A DNA stretch of 64,000 nucleotides, from positions 24,586,274 to 24,650,273 of the forward strand of contig NC_090182.1 of assembly GCF_024679245.1 (NCBI RefSeq). Reading direction: 5' to 3'. How positions within the stretch are numbered: position 1 is the first letter of the stretch; the number at the start of each line of letters is the position of its first letter. Both the position numbers and the translations under genes were made by a program. The notes beneath the pieces were generated by a model. It was not told where the DNA came from. It did no database searches and was given only the letters and a program-made list of their open reading frames with translations. This document shows positions 53,348 to 64,000 of this stretch, piece by piece. Origin of the DNA: Pseudorasbora parva (Eukaryota > Chordata > Actinopteri > Cypriniformes > Gobionidae).

Positions 53348-55721
53348 ATGGAGGCCCAGGATGCTTCGATAGCGGCCTTAAGCTCATCCAGAGTGTTGGG
53401 TCTTGCATCTCTCAACTTTCTCTTCACAATATCCCACAGATTCTCTATGGGGTTCATGTCAGGAGAGTTCTGCCCTACAAAGGCAAAAGACCTTAACTCA
53501 CTGGAGTGTGGAACTGAGAAAAATGACTTTAAAGATTTTTTGTTGTCCAGCCAAATTAGTTATAGGTAGGACACTGGAAATCTGGCATTTAGATGTTTTA
53601 GTAATGACAATTATCTACATACACTTTTTTTTTTACTCAAACTTGACTTTTGACCCCTATTTTGAAGTTACGGCCCTCTGCCTTTGTATTGTCTGCAAAA
53701 AATGTGGAGTCATGCCAAGGCAAAAGGCAGTAACTTCCATATTATCAATATTTGGTTGCTGATCACCATTTGCAAAATCAATATAGTAACACCTTTAAAA
53801 TCTAATGATCATGGCATTTATTTTGGATGATTTACAATTAATTATAGCCATCTTATTATTATTATTAAGGACACAATACCTCTAGTAAAGAGAATCTTCA
53901 TTGGTGTGCAGCAAAACTTACAGGTTGATAGGTGACACTGAATTATATGAACAAGATAAGATTATTTCTAATGAGTAAACATTTGCATATATAATGCAAA
54001 GATATAAAAAAATAGAACAAATAAAAAATCTTGTAAAAATGCATGTGATAAATAAGACAAATAGCAAACAGTGCCGCTGGTTAATCAAGGGTTAAGTTTG
54101 GCTATCACGCTATTATATTTTGGCTAATGACAGCGCTGACTGGATCGGATTGCCCATTCATAGGCTAAACAGAGTAATTAGCCTATTTATTGCAATATGT
54201 TTTTAATGTTTTTATCTAGTAAAAAAAGATACAATAGGCTACATAGCTTATACTTTTACATCTTTGAATGAAAATCGCCAAGCCTAAAAGGACAACTTTT
54301 AGATTGATGTGAACGACAGGAATAATTCTCAGAATGCTTGTGGATTAAACATCTCCGATGACGTTCATTGGCATGGATTTTATCGGGTTTACAAGAAAAG
54401 GTAGGATATATGGATATAATTGCGAACTGTTACTAGCCTACTGATTGTATGCGTGGTCGCACGCTGTCACTGCATTCGAGTAGCCTACACACACTCGTGC
54501 AGTGGGCAGCCCCAGACTGCCTGACAGCGCGCTGAGAGAATATTCTGCATTATGAAAACATGTATGACAGTACACAGGCTACACCGTAACTCAAACGCGG
54601 CAAACTTTAATAGACATTAATACAAAGGCGGGACACCATAACTGCATGTCGGTACCGTAACTTAATTTTGACGCATGCCTAAACAAAGGCAGAGTACCGT
54701 AACTCAGTTTGAGTGTTCTAAAACCAAGGCAAAGAGCGGTAACTGCTGTTACGGTGTTCTGCCTTGGTTTCTCCTGGGCTTTTGGAAGTTACTGTTCAGA
54801 CAATCCATAATTTTCTCGAAAAAACAACATAATTGACTAACTATCCACATGATAAAGGAGGTCTTGAAAGTCCCAAAAATGTCAATAACTCATTTTCGAC
54901 CAAAAACGAAGTTACGGCCTTTTGCCTTTGCACGGCAGTGTTGGCAGGCCAATTGAGCACAGTAATACCATGGTCAGTAAACCATTTACCAGTGGTTTTG
55001 GCACTGTGAGAAGGTGCCAGGTCGTGCTGAAAAAAGAAATCTTCATCTCCATAAAGCTTTTCAGCAGATGGAAGCATCAAGTGCTCCAAAATCTCCTGAT
55101 AGCTAGCGGCATTGACCCTGCCCTTGATAAAACACAGCGGACCAACACCAGCAGCTGACATGGCACCCCAGACCATCACTGACTGTGGGTACTTGACACT
55201 GGACTTCAGGCATTTTGGCATTTCCTTCTCCCCAGTCTTCCTCCAGACTCTGGCACCTTGATTTCCGAATGACATGCAAAAATTGCTTTCATTTGCTTTG
55301 TTTTTACTTTTTTCGAAAAAAGTACTTTGGATCACTGAGCAACAGTCCAGTGCTGCTTCTCTGTAGCCCAAAGTGGCTTGACCTGGGGAATGCGGCACCT
55401 GTAGCCCATTTCCTGCACACGCCTGTGCACGGTGGCTCTGGATGTTTCTACTCCAGACTCAGTCCACTGCTTCCGCAGGTCCCCCAAGTTCTGGAATCGG
55501 TCCTTCTCCACAATCTTCCTCAAGGTCCGGTCACCTCTTCTCGTTGTGCAGCGTTTTTTGCCACACTTTTTCCTTCCCGCAGACTTCCCACTGAGGTGCC
55601 TTGATACAGCACTCTGGGAACAGCCTATTCGTTCAGAAATTTCTTTCTGTGTCTTACCCTCTCGCTTGAGGGTGTCAATGATGGCCTTCTGGACAGCAGT
55701 CAGGTCGGCAGTCTTACCCAT
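53348..55721 (-). pseudogene. Broken Tc1-type transposase
   Basis: The N-terminal helix-turn-helix is well kept at 55332-55721 (MGKTADLTAVQKAIIDTLKR, KEISERIGCSQSAVSRHLSG). A deletion and shift near 55332-55398 and an A-rich insertion near 55290-55320 remove the first catalytic Asp context. The next part at about 54940-55290 has VMVWGAMSAAGVGPLCF and FFFQHDLAPSHSA (second Asp). The last part, PIENLWDIV onward, lies beyond the insertion. Not functional. Confidence 0.9.
53470..54939. mobile_element. Inverted-repeat transposon with iterated internal motif, nested in Tc1
   Basis: Left CTGCCCTACAAAGGCAAAAG, right (reverse complement) ACTGCCGTGCAAAGGCAAAA, flanked by GTT (53467-53469 and 54940-54942) where the uninterrupted Tc1 reads AGAGTTGGCAGG. 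The AAGGCA...GTAACT part of the ends recurs inside several times near both ends. No frame of its own. Superfamily not assigned. Confidence 0.85.
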
Positions 55722-55978
55722 GATTGCGGTTTTGAGTAATGAACCAGGCTGGGAGTTTTTAAAAGCCTCAGGAATCTTTTGCAGGTTTTTAGATTAATTA
55801 GTTGATTCAGATGATTAGGTTAATAGCTCGTTTAGAGAACCTTTTCATGATATGCTAATTTTTTGAGATAGGAATTTTGAGTTTTCATGAGCTGTATGCC
55901 AAAATCATCAGTATTAAAACCTGAAATATTGCGGAATGAATTTAAAACATATGAAAGTTTATTTTTTATCATTTGTCA

Positions 55979-57129
<1,151 letters not shown>

Positions 57130-57130
<1 letters not shown>

Positions 57131-57580
57131 GACATTTATACTGTTATAAAATATTTATATTTCAAATAAATGCTTTCTATTCATCAAAAACTGTTTCCAC
57201 AACAACAACAAAAAAATATAACCAGCACAACTGTTTACAACACTGATAATAATAATAATAAATGTTTGAGCAGTAAATCTGCATATCAGAATGATTTTTT
57301 GAAGGATCATGTGACACTGAAGACGAGCTGTGATGCTGAAATTTCAGCTTTACCATCACAGGAATAAATTACATTTTAATATATATTAAAATAGAAAAAA
57401 GTTATTTATATCATAGTAACATTTTGCATTATTATACTTAACTATATTTTTGGGTCAAATAAATGCAGTCGGCGAGGATAAGAGACTTCCAAAAATGTTA
57501 GAAAATCTTACCAAACCAAAGCTTCTGACCGGCAATGTAAATAGCAGAAAAAGTAAGAGTATGGCAGAATATGGTTATGA
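57130..57580. repeat. Widespread fish repeat, near full length
   Basis: Contains AATAAATGCTTTCTATTCAT, TTTTGAAGGATCATGTGACA, CATCACAGGAATAAATTACA and GGGTCAAATAAATGCAGTC in the usual order. Fragments occur at 23810-24000, 39546-39720, 48240-48420 and 49130-49400. Non-coding. Confidence 0.75.
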
Positions 57581-58113
57581 ATTACTGAGTTCTGGCTTAT
57601 TGTATATTCAAAAGGTTACTGAAAAATGTATCTTAATAAATTATTGACTGTTCTGTATTAATAGATATTTGTACAAAAACACAGATTTAGGCATGCAACC
57701 ATTATGGAAGTGGGATTAAAGTGCTAATGAAATCATAAATGTTTAAAAATAATGGAACACAAATGAAGATATTTTTGTTGAAATCTGATGGCTCAGAAAG
57801 GCTTTATTCGACACCAATGTCGTTTCATCTCTCAAGACCCATAAAAGGCACTAAAGACGTCATTACAAAGCCCATCTCACTACAGTGACAATCATTTTAT
57901 GAAGACATGAGAATAGTTTTTGTGTGCAAAAGAAAACAACAACTAAATAACAGCTTATATAGTGACGGGCTGATTTTAGCGTATCGATTCAGGATTTTGA
58001 TTGCCAATGTCACGTGATTTCAGCGGTTTGGCAGTTTGACATGGAATCCGAATCATGAATCAATACACTGATTCATAACGGATCGAAACATTGTTTTGAA
58101 TTCGGCCCATTAC

Positions 58114-58390
58114 TATATTGTTACATGTATGCCCTGTCTGCTGTGTTCTTTGTGTTTTTAGTTTATCCCCTGTGACCTGGTTTCTCCCCAGTCTGTCTAA
58201 TGAGTTATTTCTATCACCTGTGTCCTGTTAATCACGCCTGTGTATATAGTCCTCAGTTTCCCCTCAGTGTTTGTCTGTTGATGTTCATGTTTACTGGTGT
58301 GTTTGAATGTTCCTGAGTTGACTGTCTATTAAAAGTTCCTGTTCCAAGTTCTCCTTCACGAATTGGACCTACACACTACGTTTGTAACAT
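58114..58390 (+). mobile_element. Solo LTR, gypsy-like
   Basis: Runs TGTTACATG to TTTGTAACA, with TGTATATAGTCC as a TATA-like box and TATTAAAAG as a poly(A)-like signal. Flanks TATAT and TATAG are a possible imperfect 5-bp duplication. No internal region. Confidence 0.65.
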
Positions 58391-58612
58391 ATAGGCCTGG
58401 TTTCACAGACAGAGCTTAGATTAAGCCAGGATTAGGCCTTAGTTCAATTAGGACATTTATAGCTCTTATAAACATGCCTTTAAAAAAAAAACATTACTGG
58501 TGAGCATTTTGTGACAAAACAATGGCACTGACATATTTTAAGATCTGTCAGTGTAAGTTGCTTTCAGTTTAAACAGCTCAAAAATGCATTTTAGCCTTGT
58601 CTGTGAAACCGG
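58391..58612. mobile_element. Cyprinid-type MITE (GGTTTCACAGACA ends)
   Basis: Left GGCCTGGTTTCACAGACAGA, right TTGTCTGTGAAACCGGGGG, mirrored. Internal text ACATGCCTTT and ATTTTAAGATCTGTCAGTG is typical of this family. It abuts the solo LTR. Confidence 0.85.
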
Positions 58613-58916
58613 GGGAAAAATAAGTTATTTAGTTTACCTTACCTATTCTAGTAGTTACTATTCTTGTCACTTAAAAAAAATGATTGTAGAGCCACTGTAG
58701 TTAGATGGGCTTTGTAAAGATGTCTTTAGTGCCTTTATGGGTCTTGAGAGAGGAAATGACATTGGTGTCAATGGAGGCCTGTCTGAGCCATCGGATTTCA
58801 ACAAAAATATCTTCATTTGTGTTCCGGAGATGATCGAAGGTCTTACGGGTGTCGAACGACATGGGGGTGAGTAATTAATGACAGAATTTTCATTTTTGGA
58901 TGAACTAACCCTTTAA

Positions 58917-61900
58917 GTATTTTGTGCTAAAATAGAACTATTGAAAGTATACTTGTACACTTGCATTTAAAGACTGATATTATACAGTGATCATACTATT
59001 TCATACTTAATAATGATATTAAAAACCCATTTTAGGCTTAATGATATAAATTTTAATTGTGCAGTAAAGTACTGCAAAAAGTTTAATTATAATATTTATT
59101 AATAAGTCTCAAGCTATATGTCAGTATTGTTCTATATTTGGTATGAAATAAATGTATTTTAAATGCAATTTTTGTATGGGTTTTTTTTTAATAGGGAGAA
59201 ACGGGAGAAGAGAAAGATCAGGGAACTGCACAGAACCTGCCTTTGAAATCTTTATAAGCTGACAGGTCCAGCTGTAACAATACTTCACCCATCAGGGACA
59301 CAACATGATAACCGCAGCCAAAACCAGAAAGCAAACTGAAACGGGAAGCCTGTAAAAAAAAATAAAAAATATTCACCACTCACTTCACATACAAAGATCT
59401 AAAAGATCGATGTAAACGATTTAAAGTGTCGGCATGGAAGAATAACAGCCAAAGTGCTGACTTAACATTTGTACCCCAATAAAGGACAAACAGAGCTGTA
59501 TTTCCTATGCTAGCTGAAGAAGAAGAAGAATAAATAGGTTTTGAAGCATGAAATGGAAATTCATTGATGCCTTTCATTTTTATTTTATTTGCTTTGACTA
59601 TTTTCAATCATTACTACTTCCAGTGATTTAAATAACAGACTTCTCTCTATAGTAACATATTCCAGACTACTCCAATTATTCAGTCCGCTTAATCACCAAA
59701 ATGTACCATAACTGAACTCCAGCTCTGTCTGGAGGCTTCGATAGTACACACTGTAAAAAAAGACAGCAATGAGGACGTCGATTTTTACACCAATCCAAGC
59801 ATGAGTCCGAATCGATGAAATCATGGAAAAACTAGTTATTCAACCTGAACCCTGAGCAGGACATTTCTAAGTGATGCTACTCTGTCTGAGGTATGAGATG
59901 CTGTAATTCCTCACCCTCAGCATTAACGTGTGTTTCGAATGTATTATGGTGCACATGTATCAACCTGTATCTTACTTTTGAGAGGCAAAATTACATGTGA
60001 TCAGTCACTAGAACATTTTCTTTTCTTTTTTTACAGTGTGTGATTATATGGATTTATTAAGATGGTTTATTTGTCTTTTTCAAAAAGAATTAAGTGAGAG
60101 TCACAACTCTCTGCAAATTCCTTCTGGTCATAAACCTCATCAGTCTCCATGTGTCCTGTAACCCGAGGCCCGGTGTTAGCTAGGGATGTTATCTGCAGTT
60201 TTGGGGGATGATTCACAAACCTTTGTTGGGAGAGTGAGTTTGCTGGATTATTCACTAAATATAATGAATAAATAATTGCCTAATTTGTCTCAGTCATTAC
60301 ACATTAGACTGATGATCTAAACATACAGAAAAGGGTAACAGTAAATCCATGAGGAGGAAGCCTTATAGTTTAGGATATAGTGTGCACATTCTAGTCAGAA
60401 ACTTCATTACCATGCAAGGGCGCTCTCTCTTCAATAAGAGGAGGGTGAAGGCTCTGGGAAAGGTGGTGCTTTACCATCTGTCTGGGGCTATGACTGACAG
60501 ATAGATCAATAACTGTAGGCTTATTATAGCAGAGTCAAAGGCAGTAAATCACTGTGACTCAGAAAAGATCCTAATTAAAAGCAAACCTTCATCCAGACAC
60601 AAGGTATGATATGAACCATCAGTGCTTTATTTTCAGAAACTTTATAAATAGACTCTCTCACCATTAAAGACACAATATGTACGATTTTTAGATTCAAATA
60701 TTCCAAAACCACCAAAACTAAAGTTATAAATGCTGACCGGTGTACTTACATTATCCTAAATGTTGCTAATAATGTTTAAATCTAGAGAAATCAGCTATTT
60801 TAACCAGTGTTGCAAAAGATCCAGTGCGACTCTGTCTTTGCGCTCAACAAATATTGACATTTCCAATGTTTTTTCCCTTCGGTGAGTAATCACAGACATA
60901 TTTTATGATTTCTAAAACGCAATGGCCAGTAGAATTCACTCACTGCTCAAGTTTTTGGCCAATGCTGAGTTCAAATCATAGGCATTAACTCTTTATAAGT
61001 GGATATTGTGGATATTGAAGTGGAAGTTTAGAAGTGGATATTGACATGTTAATATGGCTAAAACCGCTAAACCTTAATACTGTGCCTAAAAAATTTGCTT
61101 TTAATAGAGGAACTGACTGTCAAAAAATCTAATGTGTCACCAAGTTTACAGATAAAGTTATGAACAATAACGGGATTGCCTACATCTGCCAAAATGCTGA
61201 AGTATGCAACCAATTGGCCCTTTGGCAAAATGTCCAAAATAAGAAAAAAATACATAATAGCATGAAACTGAGCCAGGTGGCTCTTTTCAAGCGTAAAATC
61301 CATAGATACCAGGATGTCGTAACTCGTGGTTAAAATCTGCTGGAATTACAACACCTGAGTAAATACTAAACATGACATACTGTTTGTGGGTGGATGTTTT
61401 TAAACCAACAGGCTCATTGAAAAATGTACATCTAAATTTTGCACAACTCAAAATGTACCTGTTTCCAGTTGAAATTTTCCAGTTGAAATTACCACTCATA
61501 GTAAAAAAAAAAATCATTTTCTTTTGACACAAATTATGGTTACAGGAGCATATTGTAAATTAATAATACAACATGTTATGATCTCAAAACACATTTAAGA
61601 TAGTGCTTGATTTGTATACTAATACATTTTTTTGTTTGCATCACATAACCAGGTACTGCACATACTCTAGTAATCGGGTAAGTAATGACATTAGGACTCA
61701 AAGACTTGCAGAAGCAAGATAAAATGGCATGGTTGCTTGAGCAAATGTATTATCTTATGTTTACTTTTGTAACACTATCTCCTGGGTTAAGTGTATTAAG
61801 TGTAGCAACATTTTCAAACCTAATAGAGCATTAACTTTTAGTGATACAAAACCCGACATAAAATATGTTCAGATTTATATATCAGATTCATCGGTTTTCA

Positions 61901-61917
61901 TATACGGAAAATGGCTT
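58917..61917. other. Intergenic, minor repeats only
   Basis: An inverted-repeat element at about 59747-60042 (CACACTGTAAAAAAAG against CTTTTTTTACAGTGTG) and the start of a degenerate TTAA-type repeat near 60664 (TTAAAGACACAATATGTACG). Open frames at 59380-59607 and 61067-61532 have no recognisable domain. Confidence 0.55.
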
Positions 61918-61923
61918 GGGTTA

Positions 61924-62263
61924 TGTATATAACCCTTGTTCCCTGAGAGGGAACGAGCACTGTGTCGGAACGACGAAATGGGGATGCTCCCTAAGCATCA
62001 GTGAATCTGAAGTCCGAATAGACACTAGTCCAATCCGATTGGCATGCATGATGACGTCACTGTGACGGCGTAACCCGGAAGTATAAAAGGGGAGCCGGCG
62101 CATAATGGAGGCAGTTATTGCTCTGAAGCATGTGCTCCAGGCGTGCCGAGGTGTGGCGGTGCGACGCAGTGCTCGTTCCCTCTCAGGGAACAAGGGTTAT
62201 ATACACGAGCCGTTCCCTTATAGAGGGAAATTCCCACTGCGTCGGAACGACGAAATGGGGATG
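61924..62263 (+). promoter_or_regulatory. DIRS terminal repeat with CRE and TATA box
   Basis: Inverted arms 61924-61965 and 62165-62208 enclose TGACGTCA (62052-62059) and TATAAAAGG (62082-62090), both set for plus-strand transcription, that is, antisense to the recombinase gene. Confidence 0.55.
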
Positions 62264-62327
62264 AGTACCCACTAGGCCACACAGAGGGTAGCGTCTGCCC
62301 TAGTGTGAAGCCGGAAACCAAGCACAA

Positions 62328-63647
62328 CTAGGACTGGAGCACCCTAGTGCCAGGCGTCCCAGGGAGATCCAGGCTGTAAAACCTGATAAAAGTGTGTGGG
62401 GTGGCCCACCCAGCTGCCTCAGAAATATCCTGCAAGGGGACCCCAGAAAGGAGGGCCACTGAAGAGGCCATGCCTCTGGTGGAATGAGCCCTCACGGCCA
62501 AGGGTGAAGGCAAACTGCGCACCCGCTAGGCCATGGTTATCGCCTGGACAATCCAGTTACTGATTGTCTGAGTAGAAGCAGGCAACCCTTTCTTGGGTGA
62601 GCCGAAACACACTAACAGCTGCTGAGATCTCCTCCAATGTGCAGACTTCTCCAAATAGACTGTAAGTGCCCTAACCGGGCAGAGTAGGTGAAGCCTCCCT
62701 TCTTCCACCGTCACATGAGGCGGAGGATGAAATGCCTGCAGAACCAATGACCTGACCACCCTAGATGGGACCTTAGGCACATAGCCCGGCCTAGGATGTA
62801 AGATGGCCTTTACTCCACCCGGGGCAAACTCCAGGCAAGTTGGCATTACCGCCAAGGCCTGGAGATCTCCCATTCTCCTAAGAGAGGTAATAGCAAGGAG
62901 AAAAGCCACCTTAAAGGTGAGGTACTTTGGCTCTGCCAGCTCCAGTGGCTCGAAGGGGGCCTCAGCCAATCCTCCGAGAACCACTGCCAGATCCCAGGTT
63001 GGAACTCTGGACTGAGCCACAGGCCTCATCCTCCGAGCCCCACAGAGGAACTGTACAACCAGCTGGTGCCTACCCAAAGGCCCATTACCAAAAGGCGTGT
63101 GGAAAGCCGCAATGGCAGCCACGTACACCTTGCGTGTGGACGGGGTCAGACCCGCAGAAAAACGATCTTGGAGGAACTCCAGCACTGAAGCCACCAGGCA
63201 GTTAACTGGGTCCACCTCACATTCCCTGCACCAAGTGGAAAAGACATTCCACTTGAGGCTGTACAGTCTCCTAGTAGACGGAGCCCTGGAGCTGAGTAAG
63301 GTCTCTACCACCTCTGCCAACAGGCCAGCCTCTAGGTACCTGGCACCCTCAGGCGCCAGACCCAAAGGTTCCAAATCTCCGGCCGGGGGTGAAATATTGT
63401 GCCCGCCGCCTGAGACAGGAGATCCCTCCTCAGAGAAATCTGCCGCGGGTGACCTGCCAGCAGAGCTATGATATCCGAGAACCAAACCAAACCCAAACCC
63501 TCTCCAGGACTCCCGGGAGCAGAGCAATCGAGGGGAATGCATACAGATGCAGCCTCGGCCACGTCTGTACCATGGCATCCAACCCCAGCGGGGCTGGATG
63601 CGTGAGGGAAAACCACAGTGGACAGAGGGACGTCTCTCGAGACACAA
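62328..63647 (-). pseudogene. DIRS tyrosine recombinase, one nonsense codon
   Basis: The frame is open from 63647 to 62526 and from 62525 to 62328, interrupted only by TAG at 62526-62528. Catalytic-type residues are present: Arg in SLRRMGDL (62877-62879), the H-x-x-R of HSTRG (62486 to 62475) and Tyr in FIRFYS (62378). Core-binding helix text STRRLYSLKWNVFSTWC. The true start is uncertain because the frame overlaps the RNase H frame. The TAG makes this copy inactive unless read through. Confidence 0.88.
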
Positions 63648-64000
63648 ACAGGTCCACTTCCACTGGGCCGAACCTCTCGCATATGGCCTCCACCACCTCT
63701 GGGTGGAGCTTCCACTCCCCGGGCCTCAGCCCCTGCCTTGACAGGATGTCTGCTCACTGATTTTGGACCCCCGGGACATACATTGCCCTGATGGACATCA
63801 GTTTCCCTTGGGACCACAGGAGAATCAGATGCACCAATCTGCATAGAGGGCGCGATCTCAACCCTCCCTGGTGATTGAGGTACGCTACGACAGCCGTATT
63901 GTCTGTCCATACCAGGACATGTTGGCCGCAGAGGTCCGGGAAAAAGCTCCTGAAGGCTTTCTAGACCGCCATCATCTCCAGGCAGTTTATGTGCCAGGAG
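63466..64000 (-). pseudogene. DIRS RNase H region, two nonsense codons
   Basis: The minus frame reads HVLVWTDNTAVVAYLNHQGG (RNase H with catalytic Asp), YVPGVQNQ, ADILSRQG and PEVVEAICERFGPVEVDLFV, ending SRIS. In-frame stops: TAG 63961-63963 and TGA 63754-63756. The reverse transcriptase would lie to the right, outside the window. Confidence 0.88.

Larger units (their letters stand above)
52986..55978 (-). mobile_element. Tc1-like transposon, split by a 1.47-kb insertion
   Basis: Both subterminal regions (GCATATTGTGATAAAGTT at the left; GGCATACAGCTCATGA-type text at both ends) enclose a minus-strand transposase. The outermost terminal bases seen in the small derivative at 12178 are worn away. 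The insert at 53470-54939 separates the third catalytic acidic region (53348-53469) from the rest. Confidence 0.93.
57716..58916. mobile_element. Large foldback element with two nested insertions
   Basis: Arms 57756-57887 and 58693-58823 are inverted copies of about 131 bp; the right end is GATGAACTAACCCTTTAA as in the AGTTCACCC family. The loop contains GCCAATGTCACGTGATTTCA, shared with the hairpin at 34585. Inserts at 58114-58390 and 58391-58612. Confidence 0.88.
61918..64000 (-). mobile_element. DIRS-type retrotransposon, 3' part (cut by window edge)
   Basis: A tyrosine recombinase frame and an upstream RNase H frame overlap on the minus strand, the hallmark arrangement of DIRS elements. 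The terminal part (61924-62207) has an inverted repeat of about 43 bp (ATATAACCCTTGTTCCCTGA and its complement), plus a direct repeat GTCGGAACGACGAAATGGGG (at 61965 and 62241). No integrase or LTR in the usual sense. Confidence 0.9.

Noticed and set aside
62803..63760. Several plus-strand frames of 60-124 codons
   Set aside because: Antisense shadows of the DIRS frames; GC-rich sequence lowers stop frequency.

Overview
The window is vertebrate nuclear DNA, almost certainly from a cyprinid-type teleost. It is AT-rich, intron-rich, full of microsatellites and packed with short inverted-repeat transposons of fish type. Three protein genes can be reconstructed exon by exon, all on the minus strand. 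From left to right they are the 5' end of ebf1 (coding exons 1-4, 4533-7425), a complete rnf145 (coding 16049-37485, 645 codons plus stop) and a complete il12b, the IL-12/IL-23 p40 subunit (46712-50293, 330 codons plus stop). EBF1-RNF145-(UBLCP1)-IL12B is the known order in human 5q33, so this is a conserved syntenic block; ublcp1 was not found in its expected slot.

Layout. 1-4532: ebf1 intron 4. 4533-7425: ebf1 exons 4 to 1, with a GC-AG intron 2. 7426-8300: CpG/GGA-rich ebf1 5' flank. 8300-12040: intergenic, with long (AAAAG)n, (GA)n and (CA)n tracts. 12045-13372: a duplicated piece of the rnf145 3' end, including a second copy of the acceptor of the last exon. 14040-15633: a hAT-type element with a perfect 8-bp target duplication in the rnf145 3' region. 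16049-39100: rnf145, whose introns hold nested TTAA-flanked inverted-repeat elements. 39400-44750: (TA)n arrays, a decayed RTE-like LINE, an unclassified GC-rich block and other repeats. 46712-50560: il12b with TATA box, signal peptide, Ig and fibronectin domains and a basic C-terminal mini-exon; a decayed Tc1 element fills most of its intron 6. 50560-61900: no recognised intact gene; it holds an EF-hand-like remnant, a Tc1 element split by another inverted-repeat transposon, and a large foldback element with a nested LTR. 61918-64000: the end of a DIRS-type tyrosine-recombinase retrotransposon, broken by nonsense codons.

The genes do not form an operon. EBF1 is a B-cell and neural transcription factor, RNF145 a sterol-linked ER ubiquitin ligase and IL12B a cytokine subunit; their proximity is ancestral synteny. 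The most unusual material is a possible RING-less alternative end for rnf145, a 90-nt stop-free rnf145 intron, a YLYV variant of the Insig-binding motif, a transposon with iterated internal motifs, and several unrelated transposon families with the same TTAA target.
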